A stretch of DNA of 64,000 nucleotides from Caenorhabditis elegans (Eukaryota > Nematoda > Chromadorea > Rhabditida > Rhabditidae), in contig NC_003281.10 in the NCBI RefSeq assembly GCF_000002985.6, forward strand, positions 12,338,001 to 12,402,000. The letters run 5' to 3'. The position numbers were made by a program, and so were the translations under genes. Position 1 is the first letter of the stretch; the number at the start of each line of letters is the position of its first letter. Below the pieces are notes generated by a model, which was given only the letters and a program-made list of their open reading frames with translations, had not been told where the DNA came from and ran no database searches. Below are positions 35,842 to 47,110 of this stretch, one piece after another.

Positions 35842-36485
35842 GGCTGGTTTTTTTTGGCTGAAAATCGGGGTTTTAGAGGAAAATTTAGGAAAGCAATTAC
35901 AAAAAACCACCAAAAAATCGCGAAAGATATTTTCAAATTTTGGCTAAAAAATTGATTATTTTTGTTGAAAAATTGGAAAAATAATTTTAAAAAATCTATA
36001 AATTTTCAGTAAAAACCGAAATAAAATCGGCCACATGATTTTTTTTCGGGCGTCATAGGGCACTATTTCGCAATCAATTGTTCAATTTTTTTAAATAGAA
36101 ATTGATAATATTTAAAATTTCAAAATAAGCATTAGTTTTTAAACTCTTACAAATCGGAATAATAATAAAAAATTAAAATTAGAAATTTTTTCTTCGAAAG
36201 GAGAGCACTCGTGTGTTATAATAAATACCAGAAATTGAGGTGAGAACTTGAGCGGGAAAACAATAACCGAAATATTTTGAACCCGGAGGAGGTGAGAATT
36301 TACAAAAAATGATGATAAAATAATCAAATAATTAAATATGAATTCCTAGATAAAATGGATAGTAATTGAAATATTCACAAGAATGAATGAGATTTTTTTT
36401 CTTTGAGAAATTGAAAAATAAGATTTTCGAGTAAAAGTGCTAGAATGAGGGTAAAATTGGGGGTGGGTTTTTCGCAAAAAAAAAA
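35842..36485. other. Intergenic, glrx-5 to pph-4.2
   Basis: About 640 bases of AT-rich sequence between two minus-strand genes. No gene or strong repeat is seen. It probably holds the 3' end of pph-4.2 and the promoter of glrx-5. Confidence 0.5.
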
Positions 36486-39248
36486 TCATAGAAAATATTG
36501 AGCAATCGGTTGCTTTTTCGGCTCTCCTCGATTCTCCACTGTTGCCGCTTCGAAAACTTCAAAAACGGGGTCGCTGTCGATATTTTCCTCGGTGACCTCC
36601 ATGATTGCCGCCACGTTTCCGCATCTGAAAATTCGATGTTTATTCTAAATTGTAAATAGGAAGGCGCAGTTTCGGGTTTGCAAGCCTGCGGCGCGGTGTC
36701 GATTTACGGAGGATTTTGTACTACACGTGGACAAGTTTTGGTCTATTTTTGCGAATTATTTTCGTCTTTAACATTGAAAATGGTTAATCAGGGTTGATTC
36801 CGACTAATAAAATCGAAAAACGAGCTTTTTTCTGAAATTCTAAAAATTTTGGGTTTTTAATTTTCCGATATTTCGACTTTTTTTAAAAAGATTTTTCTAA
36901 AATTAGATTAAATTTTGAAAATTTTTCTTCTTTTTAGGTGGCTTTTTTTTTTGTTTTTTCTCATCAATTTGAACAAAATTAGAATTTAAAAAAAAAACGA
37001 ATTTTATGGTTATTTTCTAACAAATTTTGTGTTTTCGGTGTTTCGATTTTACAGAAAATCGGCAAAAAACTTTTTTTTTCAATTTTTCGAATTTCCTTGA
37101 AAAACATCGAAAAATGACACCAAAAACCGGTCAGAAAATAAAAAATTTAAAAAAAAAGAAAATTTTCTGACCGTTTTTTTGGTGTCATTTTTCGATGTTT
37201 TTCAAGGAAAATCGAAAATTTGAAAAAAAAACATTTTTTGCCGCTTTTCTGTAAAATCGAAAAACCGAAAACACAAAATTTGTTAGAAAATTAACCTGTT
37301 TCACTTTTTTTCCTTAAAATTTTACTCGAAATCATGACAAAAGTACAATTTTGATAAAAAACATTTTTTTTTGCGTTTTCGGTTTCGAAAAAATCCTTTT
37401 TTGTCGGATTCAGACCATTCTGAACGCTTTTTTTTCACAAAAATAGTCAAAAAACAGTAAAAAATCGGGTTCTCAGTTGTCCACGTGTAGTACAAATCTG
37501 CAGGCTCTTATCTATCTGTTTCGACAGTAAAATTCAATTTTAATGCATTTTTTGGAGCAAAAATTCACAAAAATTCTACCGATAGCAGTAATTGGGCGCC
37601 GACCAAACTGTGACGACCCGCTTGCGAAAATGAAGTTTATATCCTTCCATAACGAGCTGATGAGCTCGACAGATTCGAAGGAAATCATTATTCTCGCAGA
37701 ACAGCTCGGCAGCATCTCCTCCGAACAGATAACCGGCTCCACGTGGGCTTATCCCCCATCCGGAGCACCCCTCTTCAGGATCAGACCACAGCAGATCACA
37801 CATCGGGCCCTCGTGTGGAACCTCAATCTTCCGATCGAGAACTCGGATCTGGTCGAGAGTTGCGATGGAAGGTGACAATCCTCCGTGCACACAGAACAGC
37901 TTTCCATCGATAACCGCCGCAAGCGATAGGTAGTCGAAAATCTCGGTGCAGTGCTTCCAGACCTGACCACTTCCATATTTTCTCACACACTCATCGTAGA
38001 AACCGTAGACCTGGGTGATCTGCCGGCTTTCATGATTTCCGCGGATAAGAGTGATTCGGTCGGGATAACGACATTTGAGAAGCATCAGAAGAATGAAGGT
38101 CTCGACGGAATTGTATCCTCGATCCACGTAATCTCCGAGGAATAGGTAATTGGTGTTTGGTGGAGAGCCACCGACTCGGAAAAGTTCCATTAAATCGTGG
38201 AATTGCCCATGGATGTCGCCACAGATCTGAAAATCAAAAATTGAAAAATTTAAGTTTTATCTCTTTAATCACGGCGCGCCAGGAACTCCAGAATTCGCGG
38301 GGACATCAGTTTTTTTTTTGGCTTCTATAAGAAATATTTTTTCATTTTTTGATTTATAATATTGTTGAGAGGCATCATCCGAATTGAAAATGTGTAAAAT
38401 TATGAAATTTGACCGAAAACTGAAGGTTTTGCAGTTTTGCAGAAAAAAAATCACCACAGCTTTCTTTAAAATGTATCAGTTCCGTCAGTTTTTCGATTTC
38501 AGAGTCATAAAATATGTCATTTTGTAGAGAAAAGTCTGTTTCACTAAAATTTCAAACGAAAATTCTGAAAATTGAATATTGTTTTTATTAAAGACTGAAA
38601 AATCGAAAAAATAAGATTTTATCGTAAAATTGTTGATTTTTTTTTGAATATTTTTATATTATAAATTAAAGAATTAAAATTTCAAACGTAAATTTTTGTG
38701 AAACAGACTTTTCTCTACAAAATGACATATTTTACGACTCTGAAATCGAAAAACTGACGGAACTGATACATTTTAAAGAAAGCTGTGGTGATTTTTTTCT
38801 GCAAAACTGCAAAGCCTTCAGTTTTTGGTCAAATTTCATAATTTTACACATTTTCAATTCGGATGATGCTTCTCAACAATATTATAAATCAAAAAATGAT
38901 AAATATTTCCTATAGAAGCCAAAAATAGCCAAAAACTGATGTCCCCGCGAATTCTGGAGTTCGTGAGGTGTCGCGCTCCAATAATTATGAACACTCCATG
39001 AGGCCATCAATAACGCACTGTGACCGGTGTATCGATGACTTGAACATTAGCCTCCTCGATCAAAATCTCTCGAACTTTGGCGCATATCGACTTTACTTGT
39101 GTCTCGCAAATCAGCTCGCATCTCATTGCAATCTCGATTTGGCTGAAAAATTGGTTTATTTCAAGGAAAAACTGGATTTAAAAATGATTTACCGATCAAG
39201 ATCGTTCGGGCCTAATTGATCCGGTCCTGCGGCATCTTCCTCGAGCAT
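36486..39248 (-). CDS. pph-4.2: Protein phosphatase 4 catalytic subunit paralogue PPH-4.2
   Basis: Four exons in transcript order: 39248-39193, 39142-39019, 38226-37580 and 36624-36486, giving 321 residues. PPP motifs are GDIHGQ, GDYVDRG, GNHE and the HGG loop, and the tail IAQYFL keeps the Tyr-Phe-Leu end. The three introns match the first, second and last introns of pph-4.1 in position and phase. The two middle introns of pph-4.1 (after SVE and after RKQE) are absent here. The N-terminal extension is short ([16 protein letters not shown]). The ATG lies directly after CCAG, so SL splicing could place it at the mRNA 5' end. This is a local duplicate of pph-4.1 about 25 kb away; its role overlaps in the germ line by family knowledge. 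Confidence 0.96.
36671..37508. mobile_element. Inverted-repeat element in last intron of pph-4.2
   Basis: The left end has TGCAAGCCTGCGGCGCGG and CTACACGTGGACAAG. The right end is TTGTCCACGTGTAGTAC and CTGCAGGCTC. An inner palindrome at about 37015-37290 has arms sharing GACACCAAAAA/TTTTTGGTGTC. It fills nearly the whole intron. Confidence 0.8.
38275..38985. mobile_element. Foldback element in pph-4.2 intron 2
   Basis: Inverted arms of about 300 bp: GGAACTCCAGAATTCGCGGG at the left and CCCGCGAATTCTGGAGTTC at the right. Inner motifs AGTTCCGTCAGTTTTTCGAT and its reverse complement also pair. The loop is about 100 bases. Confidence 0.9.
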
Positions 39249-39788
39249 CTGGAAGGCAGAAATTGAAGTTTTTTTCTAGTTTTGAGCAGAAAACGGTCAA
39301 AAATGCATCAAATCGTTTGTTTTAAAACGGAAATCTATATGAAAAAAATTCTAGAATCTTATAAAACAACATTTATAAGGAAATTTTCGAGGAAAAGAGA
39401 TTTTCCGTACAAAAATAAAAAAGTGGAAGATTTTTGCATGATGTTCAATGGAGCGCGTTTGCCTAGCAAGTTTTTCGCGGCAATTCAAATTAGAATTTTT
39501 AGAACAAAGTTTTGCCGGAATCAGTTTTAAGAAAACATTAAAATGCTGAAAATTAAAATCGATTTTTTAAATCGTGAGCTTAAAACTGAAATTTTCGTTT
39601 TAATGACAAAAACTCATTTTTCCCGCCATTCAAAAAATGGAAATATTCGAAATACTAGTGAATTTTTATTCATTCAAGCAGGCAAATAGATCTATAAATA
39701 AGGAATCGGGGTTTAATATTTAAATCGAATCAGGATGACACCACGAGGAACACCAGTAAATCTCGAATTTCTTGCTTCACATCACCGA

Positions 39789-40904
39789 TCATGACATTCT
39801 GGAATAAGCTTCTTGATCCTTGTTATTGTTGACTGCATCACACTGTACTTTGGGCTCATCAACGATCTCTAATTTCGGCGCACTTTCGATAAAAGTTGTA
39901 AAAGTCTCGAGCAAATCATTAATTTGTTGAGCCTTGTGCTTGTCAACCTTCCCTTTTGTGTCATCAGAAATCTTAACCTTCGGAGCTCTATCGATAGCAG
40001 TCGCAAAACTCTGAAGCACATCGTTGTGCGATAAGCGCATCCGAGTGAATTCTTCGAAATTGAAGGAATCATCGAAGGATCCGGCAGCATCCATATGAGA
40101 AGTCTCCTGACGACTTGAACAACCTTCTCCGTCTCGCCTGCTCCTTTTACTGTAGTTTACACTGGATCCTGTGTTGCTTGAGTTCCATGATCTTTTCGTC
40201 CATCATGTTGACCTTTGAGTTTCATTTTTCCGTCGTTTGCGACGTACTCAATGATTCGATTTTGATTATCCAATCGAACAATTCCATGCTTTTCAACTCT
40301 GAAATTCAATTCCAGCCTATGAGGTTAAGTTAGAAATTTTGCTTACTCAGAAAGAAAATTGGTCTCCATCTTCCCACTCAACGCAAAAATCATACGGATG
40401 CTCAAATCGATTGATAAGTTGTCCAAAAGAATCATATTCCGTGCCACAACTCCATGGAATCTAAATTAAAAACCTCGAAGACAATCAAGAAAATTATTTT
40501 CACCTGTTCCTATAGGTGGTAACATCAAGTACACCATGCTCGAGAGCACGAAACTTCCCGAACACCCTCCGCTGATCAATTGGTTCGTTGGACTTTTCAG
40601 TCTTGTTCACAAGAAATTGGACAAATCGGACAAACTCGGGGCTTTCTATATCTACTGAGCAACGACCATGTCTTCCTTGTAACTCAAGCTGCCCATCAAA
40701 TGATGTGAATTTGCATATACGATTTTTGTCGTCGAGCTGAACACTGCCAAGCTGTTCGATTCTGTGAAATTGTATTTTTATGGTAGTAACGTTATTCCAC
40801 ATAAATGTTCTCTTTAATGTGATATTATAGCGACACAGAAAGTTGAGTCTTTTGAAATTGAAATGCGATCGCGCTCTACGGTCAAACGAGAGCGTTCCGC
40901 CCAT
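39789..40904 (-). CDS. Unrecognised protein with duplicated domains, C-terminus truncated
   Basis: Four exons in transcript order: 40904-40504, 40460-40347, 40298-40163 and 40106-39789. Phases agree, giving about 322 residues. Two copies of a ~35-residue motif are visible: IEQLGSVQLDDKNRI...DGQLELQGRHG in exon 1 and VEKHGIVRLDNQNRI...DGKMKLKGQHD in exon 3. In exon 4 a second motif is repeated: VLQSFATAIDRAPKVKISDD and LLETFTTFIESAPKLEIVDE. The reading ends abruptly as YSRMS after a point where the related sequence at 51893-52556 continues. It lies about 140 bases downstream of the PDI stop on the same strand, so a two-gene operon is possible. The exon 1 start is uncertain, and an internal 78-nt intron there would also keep phase. 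Confidence 0.6.
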
Positions 40905-41041
40905 TTTTTTTGGGTCTCGTTTAGTATATTATTTTTTGGCGGCAAATCGTAAATTCGAGCAGTTTTAAAAAATTATTATCAATTATAACCAAAAGTTTTA
41001 TAAAATTGAATTTTATTCAAAAACAAGTATTAACTAGGAAT

Positions 41042-42562
41042 TTAGAGCTCCGTCTTCTCATCCATATCGACATCCGATAAATCGATATCCTCCATTACCG
41101 GAAGTTCCTTATCCTTTCCATCCCATGGCTGGGTTTCGACAATTTTCAGGAAGTTGTTGGAAAGATGCGTGGGCTGAAAATTAAAAAAAAATTATTTTGA
41201 TGGATTTTAATAATTACCTTAATTTCTAGAACTCTTCCTTTTCCATAATTGACCGCATTCAAGAATTCCTTGATCCCATCAACAGAAAATTGTCCAATTT
41301 GTGTGCTATACATCATTTTCTTCGGGCTCATCGCGATGAGCACCGGGAATCCGTAATCTCCAATTTCAAATGCTCTCTGGACGTTTTCCTGTGCTCCGCC
41401 TTCCATCCAAACCCATCCGAATGATCGTTTTTTGAAGATCGTCGCTAATTCATTCAGCATATCGATTTTTTGTTTTCGGCACTTGGATTGGCAGTCGAAA
41501 ATGCTCGGAAGGAATGTGAAAATGCACAATTGCTTGTCCTTGCACACGGTTTCAACTACAGCTTTGCCGGTTCCCTCAACAACTTCTGGAGCTGCTCCAA
41601 AGTCATCATACTTGGATTCTGCGTAGGAAATCAGATCGGTTGAAGTACGTCCACCTTGATAATCCTCTGCATCGGAAGCTGATGATGTACCTGGAGCGAA
41701 GAATTTGATCGTCGGGAAGCCACGGATTCCGAACTTTTGAGCGATGGACTCGTGAGCAGTTGCGTCGAGAGCTCCAAACTGAAATATTATAGGTTTTTGG
41801 CAATTCAACAAAATGACTCGCGTAATTTTCGGTTCGCCTTACCTTAACCCTTCCACCCATTTCCTCTGCCGCCTTTTTCCACTCTGGCTCAAGCTTCTGA
41901 CAGTGTCCACACCACGGAGCAAAGAATTCCACCATCCATGGCTCCTTGCTGTTCAGGACGAGCTTGTCGAAGTTCGAATCGGTCAGAACCACCACTTTTC
42001 CCTTTTTATCCGATTTCTTGGATTTTTCTGATGATTTTCCCTTCAAACGTTGCTCCAAGCTCTTTTCAATAGATTTTTTGACAGCATCAGCTATTCCTTT
42101 CGCAGTTCTTGGACCATTATAATCGATCGGCTTGGATTTTTCAGTCGCTCCGAAAATTTTAATCGTTGGATATCCTTTAATGGAGTATTTCAATGGGATT
42201 TTCTGATGGACTGTCGCATCGATTGCTCCGATTTCGGCAATTCCTTTGAGCAGCTTGGCTGCTTTTTTATACTCTGGGACAAGCGATTTACAGTGGCCAC
42301 AGCTGAAAATTTACTTTTTCTTTGAATATTGCTAAGAAATGATCTGTTAAAAATTCTTACTATGGCGCATAAAACTCCACTATCCAAATGCGATCACTTT
42401 TCAGTACTTTTGCGTCGAAATTCGAATCCGTGAGCTCAAAAACGCTGTCCTTGGCAGTGTAGAACGTCGAAGACCCGGATATAGCTGAAATTATGTATAA
42501 ATTTTCTGAAGATCAGGCAAAAACTCACCGAAAACTAGAAGAATCCATAAACTCCGCGGCAT
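41042..42562 (-). CDS. P5/PDIA6-type protein disulfide isomerase
   Basis: Five exons in transcript order: 42562-42529, 42484-42361, 42302-41843, 41778-41218 and 41173-41042. All are in phase, giving 436 residues. The signal peptide is [11 protein letters not shown]. Two thioredoxin domains carry APYCGHCK (about residues 52-58) and APWCGHCQ (about 180-187), each with a later cis-Pro ([16 protein letters not shown]). A third, inactive thioredoxin-like domain follows, then an acidic tail ending in KTEL, a KDEL-type ER retrieval signal. It catalyses disulfide formation and shuffling in the ER lumen. Length and domain order match PDIA6/P5. The linker between the two active domains is unusually Lys/Ser-rich ([13 protein letters not shown]). 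Confidence 0.95.
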
Positions 42563-42827
42563 TTTTGGAGGTTTTTTGCAGTTACACTGAAAATTTATCA
42601 GAAAAATTGCATATGTGTGGCGTGTGCAGATCCACGTGGAAAGCGTTGGGGCGCACTTACATCATCGAAATTCGCTCAGCTTTTTTGAATTTAATTTAAA
42701 AAAATAAAAAATATATTTACATATAATTTTCCCGTCGCACGACGAGCACGTGGAAGAGGTTTCCTCAACTTACTAAATATTCTATTTATTTCAAACTAAA
42801 TGGAGTTCATATTCAATGATGACTTGA

Positions 42828-43895
42828 TCTTTTACTACGGAAAATACTTTTTTACTACCTCATCTTTTACTACGTGGATGTTTTACTACGTTTTACTGTT
42901 TTGCTACGGACGTATTTTTACTTCGTGGAGGGATACTGTTGGGTTACTGTAGTGGTATTGTGTAAGTAACAGTTTTCAGATTATATACTTTAGTTTTTTT
43001 TAATTGCCAGAAATTTATTCACTATGAAATGAGCTTGCTCTCTTGTAAAACTTGTAAAAATTCCAGAAACATTCATGACATTTGAAAAATCCTCTATAAA
43101 TGTTTCTCAAACGATTTTCTGAAAAAGAAAAATGTAGGTCCGATACGTTTGAGAATGCAGTCTCGCTAAACACTCTTATCTCGGTCGTGTCAAAAAGATT
43201 TCAACTACAAAGTTGTTGAATATAGCATGGTCTACAATTTGTCAGTTGAACATTTTTTACCAAATTTTTTTCGCGGAGTTATCGGTACTCGGAGTCAATA
43301 AGTTTTGTGAACACACTTTTGGAACCATATCTCCGTTGTTTTAATCTAAAATCGTGATATAAACATTCAAGTTGATCGAAAACAATAAACAGCTTATTCT
43401 ATACAAGATTTGATAAATGCAAAATAAACATTTTTGAAGTTTTTGATCAAAAGTGTTGAAGTCTAAATTTCAAACATCTGACCGATAACTAACCGAACCC
43501 GAATGTTGTTTATTACATTTTAAAAACTTATAAATCAACGGATATGGAACTAATTTGTTGGTTACGCGAAAAAAGTTAATTACTCCCACAGTACCACTAC
43601 AGTAACCCAACAGGATTTCTCCACTAACAATTCGTAGTAAAAGATACGAAAAATAGTGAAAAATAAAATCCCTGCCATTGTAGTAAAAAATTTTTCATAG
43701 TGAATAAATTTCTAGAAATTAATAAAAAACTATACTATATAATCTGAAAACTGTTACTCACACGATACCACCACAGTAACCCAACAGTGTCCCTCCACGT
43801 AGTAAAAATACGTCCGTAGCAAAAGAGTAAAACGTAGTAAAACATCCACGTAGTAAAAGATAAGGTAGTAAAAAAGTATTTTCCGTAGTAAAAGA
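42828..43895. mobile_element. Foldback element with TTTTACTACG-repeat arms
   Basis: The left arm (42828-43026) and right arm (43688-43895) are inverted copies about 200 bp long. Both contain TTTTACTACGTGGATG, ACTGTTGGGTTACTGT and CAGATTATATA. The ~660-base centre has no coding signal. Confidence 0.9.
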
Positions 43896-44050
43896 TCTAT
43901 GTGGTCAAATCGTAGTAAAAGATATCACGTATTAAAAGAGCTAACTGTAGTAAAAGATCTAGATGCGGAATTCGTAGTAAAAGAGATTCCGTAGTAAAAG
44001 AGATGTTGTAGTAAAAGAGATACGTAGTAAAAGATTAAGTGGTAAAACAG
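43860..44050. repeat. GTAGTAAAAGA tandem repeat
   Basis: About ten degenerate ~12-20-bp units of GTAGTAAAAGAT following the right arm of the foldback element. They have the same motif as the arms, so the arm end has probably been amplified. Confidence 0.88.
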
Positions 44051-44054
44051 TATT

Positions 44055-44398
44055 TGCCATAGTTTTGCACCCCTTCATTTGTTCCCTAATTTTAGGAATT
44101 CAAAATTTGCATTATAAAATCGTTCTAAAAATTAGGAAAACTTTTACAGACTTGGTATAACAAGTCAAAATTGGCAAAATATGAGTACAATTCGGACAAT
44201 TTTTGCGTATAAGTCGTAAAATTCGCCCATTTTGGTTCATAAGTTGTCATTGAAATTGATGATATTATGTCATAACTTAATCGCAAACATGAGAAAAAAC
44301 CTGTTCAAAAATTAGTTTTGCACCTCCATTAGTTTTGCATCAAATTAGGTGTCCGAAAATTAGTTTTGCATGCCTTACTAATAGAGGAAATACGGTAG
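44055..44398. mobile_element. Fragment ending in the TACCGTATTTCC terminus
   Basis: Repeated AGTTTTGCA motifs and a right terminus CTAATAGAGGAAATACGGTA (44379-44398). The matching left terminus is not seen, so it is a truncated copy of the family at 15972 and 22461. Confidence 0.7.
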
Positions 44399-44631
44399 GT
44401 AATTCCCATTTCTTCGGTGGAGCATGGTTCTGCTTAACTAGAATTTGAACCACGGACAACCCTCACCTCATACGGATCAAATTCCTCATCAAGGAAATGA
44501 AAATCAGCGACGATTCCCTCCAAAAAGCACATATTCAGGGCAAAAAAGATTGCAGATTCCCGTTATTCGTCCCCAATCTCTGTACATCTCCATACAATTT
44601 CACCACGAGGTTCTTGTTGAAAATTCGATGA

Positions 44632-45680
44632 TCAGTGTGTTGTCTCACTTTCAATGAACATTCGTTCAAATTGGCCACTGCAATTCCACCACGGCAACTG
44701 AATCGTGGCGATAACATCAAGACAGGGTTGTAAGCAGTCCTCATAGTTGTCCGTGGAGCACGTGTTGCCGGTTTTCGGGTCGTATCTGGAAAATTTTGAT
44801 GATTGTTGTGGAATGGGGAGCCATTCCACAATGTCTCGTCCTACGATCTCTTCAGAGATCTCTCAGACGAGGATTCTATGACAAAGAGCCGCAGAAGTCA
44901 TTCTTTCTTCTGCGTCTCTCGCTCTCATACGCTCTCTCACAAGAGTCACACTCGCGCTCCACAGCGACATTAGCTGCGCGGCGACTCAAGCGACGACAGG
45001 ATACGCAGCCATTGGACGCCACCACTTCAGTCTTGATGCTGCGCTCGTGCCGAACGGTCGTGCGTGGCACTTCGCTCCCGACGTATCCCCCATTTTCATT
45101 TGTAATTGCCCCTCACTATTATTCATGTACTTGCTCCGATATCCAAGGAGAACCCGACAACCTCTGATAACCAAAGAGAACCCGACAAACTCCAATAACC
45201 AAGGAGTTTCCAGACCTTCCCCCTACTTTATCCTCTCTCCCTCTTTTATTGTAATTCTTATAATTACTATATAAATTAATATATTTATACATTTGTTCTG
45301 TCACTAGCTCTATATACAAGTCTCCTCGGGAGCAAGACCACCGCATTCATCCGCACTGCCACAGCGCTCCTTCCAGACTATACATACTCTTTCTTCGGTC
45401 TCGAGTCACTCTTCGTTACGGCTTAAAGGTTCGGTCGCCGCCTCCGGGTGCCACAACAATGATTGAAAAATACAAAGTTATGTCCCACTCACTTTATCGG
45501 CAATCGTAGATCTCCAAATTTTACAGATCTTTTGAAAATTGCAGGTTTTGAATTGAAGTTGAAATTGAGTGGTGGAATTGTCTGCCAATTATTGCAAAAG
45601 TTGATTGACTTCTTCTTTCTTGAAATGTTGACCTCAATGTGATCGAATGTGTGGTGGGAACCGAGGAAACCGTCTCAATA
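44632..45680 (-). CDS. 3' part of an unidentified gene, intron invaded by a solo LTR
   Basis: Last exon 44785-44632 ends TGA and has a Cys-rich stretch (TGNTCSTDNYEDCLQPCLDV, then WWNC). The exon before it ends at 45493 and reads DHIEVNISRKKK ... FGDLRLPIK in the frame that joins in phase. Its 5' boundary lies before about 45680, where that frame meets a TGA. The intron is 707 nt, but removing the LTR and one target-site copy leaves 47 nt, a normal worm intron. Upstream exons are unclear; the 45740-46000 region has open sequence in other frames. A Y-x2-C-x3-C pattern is vaguely like the extracellular domain of DEG/ENaC channels, but I do not claim that. It may be a living gene or a recent pseudogene. 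Confidence 0.4.
44804..45458. mobile_element. Solo LTR of a retrotransposon
   Basis: 655 bp with inverted ends TGTTGTGG and CCACAACA. It is flanked by a perfect 5-bp target duplication ATGAT (44799-44803 and 45459-45463). It contains a TATA-like TATATAAATTAATATATT (about 45265) on the + strand, a CT-rich region, and a short internal repeat GAGAACCCGACAA. No internal retroelement coding remains, so it is the product of LTR-LTR recombination. The 5-bp duplication suits BEL/Pao- or gypsy-type elements. Confidence 0.92.
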
Positions 45681-46357
45681 TAGGCGTCCGACCAGGAGAC
45701 GAGGGTTGTTCCTTTTGTTGACAAATAAAACTGATGAATTTCATTGCACAGTTGAACAGGGAGAGTACGAAGGAATGACAAATTCGATTGGAGGATGAGG
45801 TTGAGTGGAGAGGGCCAATGTGTTATCCTGGGAAGAGGAGAGGAGGATAATGTTTTGTTGGAAATTATCGATTCTATGTAGACCTACGGGGACTTTGGAA
45901 GTTTTTGTTTTCTTCAAATAAATACATACAATTTCAGGAAAATCAGAAAATAGACTTCGACGAGGAAAACGGAAAACAAAAAAAAACCGCTTTCCCAACG
46001 GGAAGAAATGTATAACAAAGTTAAGTTGTTAATTGAAAATATTTGAAATAACACTTCTTGTGCCGTTTTACACTTGGGCAATGAGTTTGGCAAGAGATCT
46101 ATCTCGGACCAAATTTGGGAGTAGCCGAAACCAAGTCTTGCCAAATTCTTGCTAACTTTTGCTCAAGTTTTGCCCAAGTGTCGGGCAAGTTTTGTAAACA
46201 TTTTGGTATATTTTTCAAGAAATTTTTAATTTTCAGAATGTGTATATTATTTTGTATGCCAAAAAACTGATTAAAGTTAGCCCAAGACCTAGAAATTTCA
46301 ATTTATTGGATTCAAAAATCAGCCATTTGCTATTCAAAAAGTTTTGAGCATATTTTA

Positions 46358-47110
46358 TTATTTATCGAACTCCTTGCCTATTGTCACTAACCGATATGCA
46401 CACAGATTGTAACTTGGTTCACTAAAGATCTGTTTAAAATCAAACTTTTTTTCAAATAAAAATAAATTCAGTGAGAATAGAAGAGACCACATAACCAAGT
46501 AGTCTGGAAAAGTGCCGAATTTGGGCTGAAATTGAAAAACGTATTTCACAAGAAACACAATCACATGTCCAACTATGCTAAAAAGAACTCCTTCCGACCA
46601 AAACGTCATAAAGATTGGAGATGCCAAAAACAACTATGAATCAACTAGGATGGTTTGTTGATACTGGGTACATCATCATACTTGGTACATATTCAGGCAT
46701 CTCTGTTGCTCTTTAATGCTGTTTACAACTCTGTGAGTACGTGATAGGAGAGGCGATAGGTAGACCTGTTGCGGCCTATCGCCACCCCTAGTACGTAATA
46801 GCACCTGTCAACTGTCTGTCAACTGGTTTGAGCAGAACAACTTGCACAAAAGATAAAGGGCGATGCCGACTCCTTGAAAAATTAGGAAGAAAAGACATGG
46901 TGTGGCTATGTTTTCTCCATAGGATTGCCTGCTAGAGGCCGCTCTCTTTCCAGGCAGATGATATCTCCCCAGAACGGTGGCTCTGCCACTCTGACGATTA
47001 AATATACAGAAATTCAAGATAAAGTCCGAAAAGTAAATGTTAATAATATAGGAACTACCAGAATACCGTCCATGTCTGACAAACAAAATACGCCTAAAAA
47101 TGTAAACCAA
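46358..47110 (-). other. Possible membrane-protein exons, unassigned
   Basis: Two open stretches encode hydrophobic helices. One is 46640-46358 (FLASPIFMTFWSEGVLFSIV, then YLVMWSLLFSLNLFLF, stop TAA), preceded by a fair acceptor ATTCATAG. The other is about 46935-46806 (CLFFLIFQGVGIALYLLCKL). I could not find a splice joining them in phase. This could be a small receptor-like gene or a remnant. Confidence 0.3.

Noticed and set aside
44440-44480. Possible tRNA T-arm (TTTGAACCACGGAC)
   Set aside because: No matching acceptor or anticodon stem. Not a tRNA.
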